Shown piece by piece: positions 8,644-16,765 of a DNA stretch of 34,453 nt (position 1 is the stretch's first letter; every line of letters starts with the position of its first letter). The stretch covers positions 1 through 34,453 of the forward strand of contig JAJTDO010000007.1 in the NCBI GenBank assembly GCA_021300475.1, written 5' to 3'. The position numbers and the translations under genes were made by a program. Under the pieces are notes generated by a model. It was not told the DNA's origin. It saw nothing but the letters and a program-made list of their open reading frames with translations, and did no database searches. Origin of the DNA: Burkholderiales bacterium (GTDB lineage: Bacteria > Pseudomonadota > Gammaproteobacteria > Burkholderiales > Burkholderiaceae_B).

Positions 8644-9525
8644 ATGCTGCCACAAGACTTAAATTATCACCACCTGCGCTACTTCTGGATGGTTGCCAAG
8701 ATGGGCAGTATGACAGCAGCGGCCGAGCGTTTGAACGTGAGAACGCAAACCTTGTCGACACAGGTTTCGCTGCTGGAGCGCAGTATTGGCCGGGCTTTGT
8801 TTCAGCCGCAGGGCCGTGGTTTGGCGCTGACTGAGGCCGGACGGGTGGCACTGCGCTACGCCGACCAAATTTTCCAGTTGGGCGACCAGCTCACCGACAG
8901 TCTGCGTGACGAAACCCTGGACCACACGCTGCGCTTGAGTGTGGGCATTGCCGATGCGTTGCCTAAAACAGTCAGTCTGCACACGCTGGAGGCAATTCTC
9001 GCCCTTCCACAGCAAGTGAGGATTTCTTGCCGCGAGGGCAGTTTTGAAAGTTTGAGTTCCGAGTTGGTGCAACACAACATTGACCTGGTGTTGGCTGAGC
9101 GGCCAGGCACGCAGGGCGCTTCACATTTACGGGTCACCCACCTGTTTAACTATCCGGTGAGAATATTCGCGCAACAGCGTTTTGCTCACAAATACCAAGA
9201 CAACTTTCCACAGAGCCTGAACCGGGCGCCGTTTTTAATGCCGGCGCGCGGCAATGCGCTGCGCCCGAAACTGGAACACTGGATGGAAACGCTGGGCATT
9301 GAACTCAATGTGGTGGGGGAATTTGAAGATCTGGCCTTGCTGGAAACCTTTGGCAGGGCCGGCATGGGTTTGTTTGCCATGCCTTCGCGCGAGGTGCAGG
9401 ACATTGCCCGCGACGCTAGCCTGGTGTGTCTTGGAGACGCTGAGGGTGTGCAGGAAGAGTTTTTTGCATTTGCCCATCCACGCAGTCTGCAACATCCGGC
9501 CTTAAAGCTGATTTTCAAGGTGTGA
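8644..9525 (+). CDS. LysR-family transcriptional regulator, NhaR-like
   Basis: The protein is 293 aa with an N-terminal winged helix-turn-helix (about 6-65: [17 protein letters not shown], then [18 protein letters not shown]) and a C-terminal effector-binding domain. The opening is the one typical of NhaR-type LysR proteins, which regulate sodium/proton antiporter or biofilm genes in enterobacteria. Here no antiporter gene is adjacent. It is transcribed away from htpX, and LysR proteins often control the divergent neighbour, so htpX-terC is the first candidate target. The sequence upstream of the ATG is A-rich with only a weak ribosome binding site. Confidence 0.9.
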   Translation: MLPQDLNYHHLRYFWMVAKMGSMTAAAERLNVRTQTLSTQVSLLERSIGRALFQPQGRGLALTEAGRVALRYADQIFQLGDQLTDSLRDETLDHTLRLSVGIADALPKTVSLHTLEAILALPQQVRISCREGSFESLSSELVQHNIDLVLAERPGTQGASHLRVTHLFNYPVRIFAQQRFAHKYQDNFPQSLNRAPFLMPARGNALRPKLEHWMETLGIELNVVGEFEDLALLETFGRAGMGLFAMPSREVQDIARDASLVCLGDAEGVQEEFFAFAHPRSLQHPALKLIFKV

Positions 9526-9644
9526 AGTCCATCACCGACCGGTAGCGCTGCTTGTAAAAAGGCGGCTCTGTTAAAAAGCACTTCTCTTCTTCCTTCCTTG
9601 TGCCACCTCAACTACACTGCAAACACAACACACAGGAGACCCCC

Positions 9645-10160
9645 ATGAAGGAAAAAATCAAAGGCCGCGCCAACTTGTTGGCCGGTGGCGTCAAGGCCAG
9701 AATCGGTGAAGCGATCGGCCGTGAAGATTTGCTGGTTGAGGGCAAGTTGCAGCAGGTCAAGGGTGCAGCGCAGATGGCCAGAACCGAAATCGAGAGTTCC
9801 GTGCAGTTGGTGGCCAAGATGGTGAAGTCCAAGGCCAAGGAATTGGGCAAGGCTGCACAAGCGGGTAACATGGCGCGGGTCAACAAAGCGTCGGAAGATG
9901 CGCAAAAGCTGGTTGAGCAGGGCGGCCAAATGGTGGCTGCTGCCATTGAGCAGGCCGGTGGTTTGGCGGTGCAGGCGGTCAGCAAGCTGACAGAATCCCT
10001 GAAGGATGCGGGTACTGATCCGGCCGGTGCAGTCAAGAAAACCGTCAGGAAAGCAAAAACTGCAGCCACCCAGACGGCGGCCACAGCAACCGCGGCGGCC
10101 ACCACTGTGGCTGAAAAGGTGAGCGCAAAGGCGCGTTCAAAAACAACAAGAGGACAGTAA
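9645..10160 (+). CDS. CsbD-like protein with Ala/Lys-rich histone-like tail
   Basis: The protein is 171 aa. Residues 2-40 (MKEKIKGRANLLAGG, then GKLQQVKGAAQ) match the CsbD-like fold, a small helical stress-protein domain of unknown biochemical role. The rest is low-complexity amphipathic helix, ending in an alanine-, threonine- and lysine-rich tail of about 50 residues (KKTVRKAKTAATQTAATA) that resembles histone H1-like bacterial proteins. The start is set by CAGGAG about 7 bases before the ATG at 9645. The stop codon abuts the TTG start of the nucleotidase, so the two are probably translated from one message. A nucleic-acid-binding role for the tail is possible but not shown. Confidence 0.82.
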   Translation: MKEKIKGRANLLAGGVKARIGEAIGREDLLVEGKLQQVKGAAQMARTEIESSVQLVAKMVKSKAKELGKAAQAGNMARVNKASEDAQKLVEQGGQMVAAAIEQAGGLAVQAVSKLTESLKDAGTDPAGAVKKTVRKAKTAATQTAATATAAATTVAEKVSAKARSKTTRGQ

Positions 10161-10982
10161 TTGCCGTATTCGCTCAATGGTAAGTTGGTGGTGGCGCTTT
10201 CTTCACGCGCCTTGTTCAATTTTGAAGAAGAGAACAAGGTGTTTGAAGAGGGTAACGACAAGGGGTATATGGCCTTGCAGTTGGACAGGCTTGAGACACC
10301 CGCCGGCCCCGGCGTGGCCTACCCCTTGGTTAAAAAGTTGTTGGCGTTCAACAGCGATGGCGAACACCGGGTTGAAGTTGTTATTTTGTCGCGCAACGAC
10401 CCTGTTTCCGGCCTTCGGGTGTTCCGCTCGGCGGTGGCACTTGAATTGAACCTGACGCGGGGGGTGTTCACCAACGGAGCGCCGCCCTACGGCTACTTGA
10501 AGCCGCTGGGTGCGCACCTGTTTTTGTCGGCTAACGAATCCGATGTTAATAAAGCGCTGGCGCACAATTTTCCGGCCGCTCGCGTTTTCAATCACTCTGT
10601 CATGGATGCCGTGCGCCATCCCCATGAGTTGCGCATTGCCTTTGACGGTGATGCGGTACTGTTCAGCGATGAAGCGGAACGGGTGTTTCAAAACGATGGT
10701 CTGGATGCCTTCCAGTCCCATGAAGCCAGCAAGGCCTTGCTGCCGCTGGGCGACGGGCCTTTGAAGCCCTTGCTTGAGGCGCTGCACCAATTACAGAGTT
10801 CCAGCGTGAACATGCCGGTGCGCATTCGCACGGCGCTGGTGACAGCCCGCAGTGCGCCTGCCCATGAGCGTGCCATCCGTACCTTGATGAGCTGGAATAT
10901 TTCCGTGGACGAGGCCATGTTTCTGGGGGGGGCTGGAGAAAGGTCCGTTCCTGAAATCTTTCGAGCCCGACTTTTTCTTTGA
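10161..10982 (+). CDS. Cytosolic-type 5'-nucleotidase, C-terminus frameshifted at a G8 run
   Basis: It is similar to the NT5C1-like 5'-nucleotidase family, which removes phosphate from nucleoside monophosphates. Visible family blocks are ALSSRALFNFEEEN at the start, VVILSRNDP, FTNGAPPYGYL and the FDGDAVLFSDEAE acidic motif. The TTG start directly follows the previous stop codon with AGAGGA upstream. The frame as read ends FLGGAGERSVPEIF and stops at 10982. Skipping one base in the run of eight G at 10925-10932 restores FLGGLEKGPFLKSFEPDFFF and CESGVSAGPTGQV, continuing to a TGA at 11062-11064 (300 residues in total) and overlapping the next start. So this is a sequencing error, a phase-variable tract or a recent mutation. 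The catalytic part is intact. Confidence 0.82.
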   Translation: MPYSLNGKLVVALSSRALFNFEEENKVFEEGNDKGYMALQLDRLETPAGPGVAYPLVKKLLAFNSDGEHRVEVVILSRNDPVSGLRVFRSAVALELNLTRGVFTNGAPPYGYLKPLGAHLFLSANESDVNKALAHNFPAARVFNHSVMDAVRHPHELRIAFDGDAVLFSDEAERVFQNDGLDAFQSHEASKALLPLGDGPLKPLLEALHQLQSSSVNMPVRIRTALVTARSAPAHERAIRTLMSWNISVDEAMFLGGAGERSVPEIFRARLFL

Positions 10983-11056
10983 CGACCAACTCACCCATTG
11001 TGAATCCGGCGTGAGTGCAGGCCCGACCGGGCAGGTCATTCCAAGGTGGCGTAAAA

Positions 11057-11548
11057 ATGTCTGATATTTTTGTGGTCTCGCCAGTCGTTTTTTTCTGCGT
11101 TTTGGCCGCTGGTGTCATGTTGATGGTGGGTTTGCTGACAGGGACCTGGAAGTTTTTCCAGATGTGGCGTTCGAAAAATGGTCTGGCCCACCCGTATGTC
11201 GACATTGCACATCGCGCATCCCTGCTCTACAGCTTCGCTTGTCTTGTATTGGCGGCGCTGGCGGGTTTCAGCACGCTCACGGAAACTACGAATTTTTACG
11301 CCGTCATTTTTCCCATTGCCTACTTTTATCTGGCGGTGGGGTCTTATGTGCTGCAAGGTGCCTTGAACGGGCCTGACAACCAGTTAAAGCAACCGCACCG
11401 CATGGGCTCCCACACCATGCCCCGAGCCTTGTTGGGGTTTTTCATGGGGTCTTTGGTGGTGGCTGAAATAGGCGGGGTGGCGGTATTGATCGCAGGGGTT
11501 TTAAACAACCCGTGGGTCAGTAAATTACCCACGCTTTTTACTTTGTAA
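11057..11548 (+). CDS. Small integral membrane protein of unknown function
   Basis: The protein is 163 aa with about four hydrophobic helices (about 5-29, 53-75, 80-98 and 120-148). I do not recognise the family. Histidines H45 and H52 flank the start of the second helix (AHPYVDIAHRASLLYSF), and another pair lies in a HRMGSHTMPR loop. These could bind heme b or a metal, but that is inference. The ATG at 11057 has AAGGTGG about 7 bases upstream and is preferred to the ATG at 11015. It overlaps the end of the restored nucleotidase frame and lies 157 bases upstream of the cytochrome genes on the same strand, so it may belong to either unit. Confidence 0.75.
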   Translation: MSDIFVVSPVVFFCVLAAGVMLMVGLLTGTWKFFQMWRSKNGLAHPYVDIAHRASLLYSFACLVLAALAGFSTLTETTNFYAVIFPIAYFYLAVGSYVLQGALNGPDNQLKQPHRMGSHTMPRALLGFFMGSLVVAEIGGVAVLIAGVLNNPWVSKLPTLFTL

Positions 11549-11603
11549 CATTGTGCAATGGCAGTGTTCATCAAGTTTACAAACGTTTTAAGTCTTTGCT
11601 CTA

Positions 11604-11629
11604 ACAGTGATTTTTTGATTAATCACTGT
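11604..11629. promoter_or_regulatory. Inverted repeat upstream of the cytochrome operon, possible operator
   Basis: ACAGTGATT (11604-11612) and AATCACTGT (11621-11629) are perfect 9-bp arms around an 8-base spacer. The right half itself contains the palindrome TGATTAATCA (11616-11625). No T-run follows, so it is not a good terminator. It lies just upstream of a possible -35 box, the usual place for an activator site. Confidence 0.5.
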
Positions 11630-11630
11630 C

Positions 11631-11659
11631 TTGTGAGTGGCTTGCATATCCCCTAAACT
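11631..11659 (+). promoter_or_regulatory. Weak candidate promoter for the cytochrome operon
   Basis: TTGTGA (11631-11636) and TAAACT (11654-11659) each match four of six bases of the sigma-70 hexamers and are 17 bases apart. They sit between the inverted repeat at 11604-11629 and the start codon at 11706. A second short dyad GTTGA/TCAAC (11666-11682) follows. The call rests on position and weak matches only. Confidence 0.3.
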
Positions 11660-11705
11660 TTGTAGGTTGATTCAAGTTCAACTAACAATAAAAAAAGGAG
11701 ATGCA

Positions 11706-14165
11706 ATGCGCAAGCGTGCAATGCTCGGTGGCGTACTTCTGAGTTCGGCTGCCGTTTTAGCTTATTTTGCCTACGAAGGGGCGCCCTCGGCTCAGGCCAC
11801 TGCCCAAGGCTTGATTGAAAAGAAAACCGGTTTGGTTGAGGTGGAGAAGGATTACTGGCCAAAACCTGGTGCCTACCCTGTTCCCAAAGACGAATACGGC
11901 CACACGCTAAGGTCGGTCGCACTGGAAGACCTTGATACACGCGGCATTCTGCCGCTGGGCACCTACAAGGGAACGCCGCAACTCAATGCCAACCGCGATT
12001 GGTACAACGCGAATTTTTACGCCACGCTGGCTGCGCGCAAAGTTTGGGACAAGGGCACCAGCCCTGCCAAGCACGAGTTTCAAGGCCCTATTACCTGGAA
12101 GTATGAACCCATTCCCCAAGCCGCCCCGCCTGCCTGCGACAAACCGCAGCCCACGGGTTATGACGCTGAGTCTTGCCGCTATGTGAACACCTTGTTCAAG
12201 GATGTTGAAGCCAAAGACCCCGCCAAGGCGGTGGCGCTGCGCGAACAGGTTCGCCGCGGCCGCGATGTCTGGTTCAAGGGCACGTTCGGCAACCAAGACG
12301 AAATTTACATGCACTTTTCGCGTTCTGCCGGTGGTTTGGAAAACATGTGGTACCCCTGGTTGGATACCCGTGAGCGCAAAAACCGTTTCACCAAATACGG
12401 TTTGGTAAATGACCCTGATTGCACCGAAGGCGATGCTTCCACCTATTGGTGGGACAAATGCCCTGACCCGCACAGCTCTGGTGTGCTGGGATATAGGAAA
12501 TACTATGCAGACCCTGTGAAAGATGAGTCTGGCAAGGTTATTTTTGATCCAAAAACGTCTGCGTTCCGCGAAGATGAGTTGAAGAAGAACATGCGTTTTG
12601 TGGTGGGACACCCTTGTGTTCAGTGCCACGTGGGTTTCGATCCAACACGTCCGCCGGCCGATCCGAACAATCCGAAGTGGGAAAACCTCTCCGGCACCAT
12701 CGGTAACCAGCACATTGTTCAGCCATTGGCGTTCTTCCAGGGCACACCCAAAGATTCGCCGATTCGTCAGGTACTGGCCGCAGGCCGTCCCGGAACCATT
12801 GACACCTCTTTGGTGGGCAATGACTTTCAGAACAACCCTGGCACGCAGAACAACATCATGGACTTCCACAACCGTCGGGTGTTCAAGCACATGATGAAAG
12901 ACCCGATCACCGGCGAGAAAAAAGAGGGCTTGACCCAAAACGTTCTCAAAGGCGGTGAAGACTCTGTGGGCGACCACCTTGCACTGATCCGTGTGTATGT
13001 GAACATTGGTATGTGTACGGAAGAATGCTGGACCCCGAATTTCCCGAAACCGGGCGTTTTCTTCGGCGAAAAATCCAAGCAAAAACCGTTCAGCATTGCC
13101 CAGTGCGCACGCGATTGCGAGCCATGGAATTATGCAGACGCAAAAATGCAGGATCTGGCTGCGTTTCTGGTCACTGGTGGCCCCACTTACCTGATGAAAG
13201 CCAAGGACGCTGACGGCAAAACCGGCAAAGACTTTGTTGAACTCGATAAAGTGCCGTTGGGTCGCAAAGTGTTTACCCGCGAGTGTGCAAGCTGTCACTC
13301 ATCAAAGGTGGCGCCTGAAAACGTTCGTCGCGACAAGGCCGCGCTGGAGAAATTCTATGAAGGCCATGTGTTTGGCAGCGAGGAATACTGGCAGCATGAG
13401 TTCACCGACGCACAACGCGCCGCACCGGATTTTGCCAGTCGTTTCTTGAAGAAAGACACCTTGGGTCGCATGCGTCCGAAGCAGTTTGTGGAGAAGGGCA
13501 TATACGGTCAGGACTGGTTGGGCAATGATGAGCCAACGCCGTTGAACATCATTGGTACCAACATGTGCCGTGCGCTGCATGACAACCACAACACTGGCCA
13601 TATTTGGGAAGAATTTTCTTCAGAGACCTTCAAGGAGCGTGCATCGCCTGGTAGCGTACCCCGCACTTTGGCCCGGATGGTTCCCTTGTTGGGCGGCGTG
13701 AAGGTGGGCGAGAAGAAAATTGAGGGTGGCCCCGGCTACTATCGCAACATTTCCTTGCTGTCTGTGTGGGCAACATCGCCTTTCCTGCACAACAATGCAA
13801 TTGGAGAGATGCCGATACTCAAGGACGGTACGCCTGACACGAAGGTGGCTTCCAGAATCAAGGCCTTTGAACAGGCGTATGACGAACTGATGACCAGCGA
13901 CGATCCGAAGTCCAAGCCTTCACGCTCACCCAAAGTCAGCGTGACTTCCGTGGACATCAAGATCACGCCTCAGGAAGACATGCAGGGTTTCTTGAAGATA
14001 CCGGTCAGTGCGGGTACTCCGATTGCCAACTTCACCTCCATGAATCCGCACATGCCTTTGTTCATGAAGTGTGATGACCAGGTGGAAAACAAGGGTCACC
14101 AGTTTGGTGTGTCCTTGTCGGCAGATGAGAAGCGCGCCTTGCGCGAGTTTTTGAAATTGATGTGA
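11706..14165 (+). CDS. Large RoxA/CCP-like diheme cytochrome c (819 aa)
   Basis: This is an exported diheme c-type cytochrome. The ATG at 11706 has AAGGAG 6 bases upstream, and the first 30 residues form a signal or anchor helix (LGGVLLSSAAVLAYFAY). Two heme-binding motifs are seen: CVQCH (304-308) and CASCH (527-531), 223 residues apart. Between them lies PGTIDTSLVGNDFQNNP, and near residue 690 VWATSPFLHNNAIG. Both resemble conserved blocks of the RoxA/cytochrome c peroxidase group (in RoxA-like proteins WATAPFLHNG). RoxA is a rubber dioxygenase, and CCPs reduce peroxide. The 819-residue length exceeds RoxA (about 680), with an extra N-terminal region of about 100-150 residues. Extra cysteine pairs (MCTEECW, CARDCEP) suggest disulfides. 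It is first of four co-directional genes. Family membership is fairly sure, the reaction unknown. Confidence 0.85.
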   Translation: MRKRAMLGGVLLSSAAVLAYFAYEGAPSAQATAQGLIEKKTGLVEVEKDYWPKPGAYPVPKDEYGHTLRSVALEDLDTRGILPLGTYKGTPQLNANRDWYNANFYATLAARKVWDKGTSPAKHEFQGPITWKYEPIPQAAPPACDKPQPTGYDAESCRYVNTLFKDVEAKDPAKAVALREQVRRGRDVWFKGTFGNQDEIYMHFSRSAGGLENMWYPWLDTRERKNRFTKYGLVNDPDCTEGDASTYWWDKCPDPHSSGVLGYRKYYADPVKDESGKVIFDPKTSAFREDELKKNMRFVVGHPCVQCHVGFDPTRPPADPNNPKWENLSGTIGNQHIVQPLAFFQGTPKDSPIRQVLAAGRPGTIDTSLVGNDFQNNPGTQNNIMDFHNRRVFKHMMKDPITGEKKEGLTQNVLKGGEDSVGDHLALIRVYVNIGMCTEECWTPNFPKPGVFFGEKSKQKPFSIAQCARDCEPWNYADAKMQDLAAFLVTGGPTYLMKAKDADGKTGKDFVELDKVPLGRKVFTRECASCHSSKVAPENVRRDKAALEKFYEGHVFGSEEYWQHEFTDAQRAAPDFASRFLKKDTLGRMRPKQFVEKGIYGQDWLGNDEPTPLNIIGTNMCRALHDNHNTGHIWEEFSSETFKERASPGSVPRTLARMVPLLGGVKVGEKKIEGGPGYYRNISLLSVWATSPFLHNNAIGEMPILKDGTPDTKVASRIKAFEQAYDELMTSDDPKSKPSRSPKVSVTSVDIKITPQEDMQGFLKIPVSAGTPIANFTSMNPHMPLFMKCDDQVENKGHQFGVSLSADEKRALREFLKLM

Positions 14166-14189
14166 TTTTATAACTGTAGTGGTGTGGGT

Positions 14190-15935
14190 ATGATCAAACG
14201 TTGGATAGTCGCCAGTGTATTTGCAGTCTCAGGCATTTGGGGCGCTAACGCCTTGATCAACCCGGCAGGTCCGTCTGTCACAGCCTTGTCTGTTGTTAAA
14301 GGCGTGACGGACCCGGACGCGATTTCAACGCGTCTGATTTCTTCCGAAGATTTACCCCCCGAAGGTACCCGTTCCCTCTTTGACCATGTGGTCTCCCAAG
14401 CCAACGGTGTGCCTTACCCTTTTGAAAAACTGGTGGAGGCGATTGCAAAACTCGATCCATCAGCACAGTCGCCTGTGGTGGTGATGTTGCCGCAGGGCCG
14501 TTCGCTTTTGAAAGCGCAGGCCAATGAAAGTCATCCGCGCATTGTCATGGCCGCCGACTTTCAGTCGCCCAACAGCAGATCTACCTTGGGCTTGAATACG
14601 CGCGGCCAGCTGTTTCTGGGCTTTGTTGAAAATGCCAATGAAATTGAGGTACTGAGTTACAACGAAGCCGCCGGGCGTTTCGAGTTTCAACTGGTGCAGG
14701 ACTATTCTGAAACCGGCGCCAGAAAGTTGGTGTATGCAAAGCGTCAGGTGTGCACCACCTGCCATCAGGGCGGCGCCCCTATTTTTTCCCAGCGTCCGTG
14801 GGCTGAAACCAATGCCTCTGAAAAAACTGCGGAGGCCATTGCTGTGGCTCGTAAAGCAGCGGGTTTGAACCCGGCCAGCTACTTGGGCTTTCCGGTGAAA
14901 GTCGGGCTGGACGTACCAGAGCGCCTTGATGAACTGACAGACATCGGTAACTTTTTCGCCGCAACACAAAAATTGTGGCTTGATGCCTGCGGCGAAGGCG
15001 ATTCGGGCAACCAGTGCCGACGCCAGATGTTGAAAACCGCAGTGGCCTACAGTGCAGAACCGGGCGGCTTCAATGACACCTTGTCCATGGCCGACCGCTT
15101 GCGCCAGCTGCAAGCCAAGGGCATGGCTGGCAAAACCATTCAGGTGCCTGAATCAGATTTAAACAACCGCGACCCTTACGCCGAGCCTGAAGGCTGGCGC
15201 GCCAAGGTCAGCCATTACTTTGCAAAACCTGCGAAAGCCGGCGATGGCGCCAAGAGCAATGAAGACTTGGAAGCGTTTGACCGCCTGCCCAAGCTGCCTT
15301 CGGTGCTGGACCCGCTGACGCTACGCTTGCCCAAGCGCACGCTGACCCCCAAGGACATAGACGGCGCCTACGGCTTGGCCAGCTTGCTGACTTACAGCGA
15401 TGTTGAAAGCCTGCGCGCTGCTGCAGGAGGCGACTTGAATGTGGTGTACCAGGCCATAGACCGTGCGCCCGCCAGTTTGTTTGATCCAAAACCGTTTGTG
15501 CGTGTCCACATGATGCAATCTTTGCTCAGCCCTGCCGTCATGGCCAGTGTTGCAGCTTCACCGCGCTATGCCATGTTGGACACCTCTGAAATGTCTGCGC
15601 CCGTCTCCATTGGTTTGCCTCCCTTGGCGCTGAACGCTGAGTCGCCTTTGAACGATTATCAAAAGTACTGTTTTTCCTGCCACCGGGGCAACCCGCAAAA
15701 GCGGCTTAACTTTATGGCCGGTTCCGATGAAAAAGAAGTGTTGGCCGTGCTGAAAAAGAAATCCGAGGTTCGCGAGGCGTTGGATTGGGAGCGTTATCAA
15801 GGCACGGACAAGGCGTCCAAGTTGATGCCACCGACCGATTCCGCCCAATATCGCCTGATGACTTCCGACTTGAAACAAAATCCTCAATTGTTGGATAAGA
15901 TGCGAGCAGTGATTCCGGGTTTGTTTGATTTTTAG
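14190..15935 (+). CDS. Exported diheme c-type cytochrome, family unnamed
   Basis: The protein is 581 aa with an N-terminal signal or anchor segment (IVASVFAVSGIWGANAL). It carries two heme c motifs, CTTCH (188-192) and CFSCH (494-498). The first is followed by QGGAPIFSQRPWAETNA, a block I associate with uncharacterised cytochrome-like proteins of proteobacteria. The second sits near the C-terminus in a short cytochrome c-like domain (YCFSCHRGNPQKRLNFM). The middle part has no recognisable domain. It starts 24 bases after the previous stop codon. GTG at 14184 is an alternative start, and neither has a strong ribosome binding site, which hints at translational coupling. A role as redox partner of the large diheme protein is inferred from position only. 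Confidence 0.82.
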   Translation: MIKRWIVASVFAVSGIWGANALINPAGPSVTALSVVKGVTDPDAISTRLISSEDLPPEGTRSLFDHVVSQANGVPYPFEKLVEAIAKLDPSAQSPVVVMLPQGRSLLKAQANESHPRIVMAADFQSPNSRSTLGLNTRGQLFLGFVENANEIEVLSYNEAAGRFEFQLVQDYSETGARKLVYAKRQVCTTCHQGGAPIFSQRPWAETNASEKTAEAIAVARKAAGLNPASYLGFPVKVGLDVPERLDELTDIGNFFAATQKLWLDACGEGDSGNQCRRQMLKTAVAYSAEPGGFNDTLSMADRLRQLQAKGMAGKTIQVPESDLNNRDPYAEPEGWRAKVSHYFAKPAKAGDGAKSNEDLEAFDRLPKLPSVLDPLTLRLPKRTLTPKDIDGAYGLASLLTYSDVESLRAAAGGDLNVVYQAIDRAPASLFDPKPFVRVHMMQSLLSPAVMASVAASPRYAMLDTSEMSAPVSIGLPPLALNAESPLNDYQKYCFSCHRGNPQKRLNFMAGSDEKEVLAVLKKKSEVREALDWERYQGTDKASKLMPPTDSAQYRLMTSDLKQNPQLLDKMRAVIPGLFDF

Positions 15936-15991
15936 GAAAGCGACCCGGTTTAAAAAGACAAGAAAACCAAAACCGTGGAGACAAATCAAAA

Positions 15992-16762
15992 ATGAAGGGC
16001 TTTCTAAAAACAGCCGGCATCGTGCTTGCCATGGTCGCGGCTGCACCCGCCGTGGCTCAGCCCTTGTATGCGGGCCTCTATAAACAGAAATACGGTTACG
16101 CGCCTTCCTGCAACGCCTGCCACCGCGATGGCGGTGGTTCGCCCTTGGGCGCTTTTGGCAAGCAGTTCAAGGAGGCCGGTGAGTCGCTGGCGGCATTCGA
16201 CAAGATTGCCAACCTTGACAGCGATGGCGATGGCGTTAAAAACGCTGAGGAGGCGGAAGCCAAATCCAACCCTGCCGATGCACAGTCCACCCCTGCGAAA
16301 AAAGGCCAATGGCTGGATGTCTCCAGCCTGATTCCCAAAGAGGTTCAGGCCTTGTTTCCTGCTGTCAGGGAATACCTGCCCCGCGATGCAGTGCTCACTC
16401 AGTCAGACATTGACCGGGCCAAGGCCATGGGCGTCGACTTGAACCGCAAGGACGACAACACCATCTACATCCCGCTTGCCGAGCAACGCCCCGCCGGTTC
16501 CGCACTGATTTACCCGGCGCAATACAAGGGCAAGGTGTTTTACCTGTTGCTGGCCACCGACCGGCAGTTGAACATCACCCAGGTAAAACCCTTGAATACG
16601 CGTCTGGTACCAGAGGCGGCCAACGCAAAGGTGTATGAGTCGTTCAAGGGCATCGCGCTGGACAAACTGCCCGCCGGAAACGGTTCCGATCTGGATGCCG
16701 CCATCAGCAACGCCACCCGCAAGGCTGGCACCTTGGTGTTTGTTCGTTTGAAGGGTGCATAA
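15992..16762 (+). CDS. Periplasmic monoheme cytochrome c with EF-hand-like loop
   Basis: The protein is 256 aa with a clear signal peptide (MKGFLKTAGIVLAMVAAAPAVA, cleavage likely after residue 22) and one heme c motif CNACH (40-44) in a short N-terminal cytochrome segment. Residues 76-87 (DSDGDGVKNAEE) match a calcium-binding DxDxDG loop ending in Glu. The remaining 160 residues have no family I recognise, although the segment on which it ends (YPAQYKGKVFYLLLATDRQ) looks like a folded beta-rich domain. GGAG stands about 11 bases before the ATG. It sits between the second diheme gene and the membrane protein gene, with a 3-base gap to the latter, so it likely shuttles electrons within the same system. 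Confidence 0.83.
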   Translation: MKGFLKTAGIVLAMVAAAPAVAQPLYAGLYKQKYGYAPSCNACHRDGGGSPLGAFGKQFKEAGESLAAFDKIANLDSDGDGVKNAEEAEAKSNPADAQSTPAKKGQWLDVSSLIPKEVQALFPAVREYLPRDAVLTQSDIDRAKAMGVDLNRKDDNTIYIPLAEQRPAGSALIYPAQYKGKVFYLLLATDRQLNITQVKPLNTRLVPEAANAKVYESFKGIALDKLPAGNGSDLDAAISNATRKAGTLVFVRLKGA

Positions 16763-16765
16763 GCA

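Noticed and set aside
11666-11680. TTGATTCAAGTTCAA as an Fnr/Anr box
   Set aside because: The half-sites do not fit TTGAT-N4-ATCAA in spacing or sequence, so I record it only as a short dyad.
11637-11705. Upstream extension of the large cytochrome gene by 23 codons
   Set aside because: The ATG at 11706 has a good AAGGAG site and begins a proper signal sequence. The extension would bury it.
11907-13298. Long minus-strand open frame (463 codons) opposite the large cytochrome gene
   Set aside because: It is an antisense shadow of a clear diheme gene with signal peptide and heme motifs. The antisense translation has no recognisable domain and no ribosome binding site of note.
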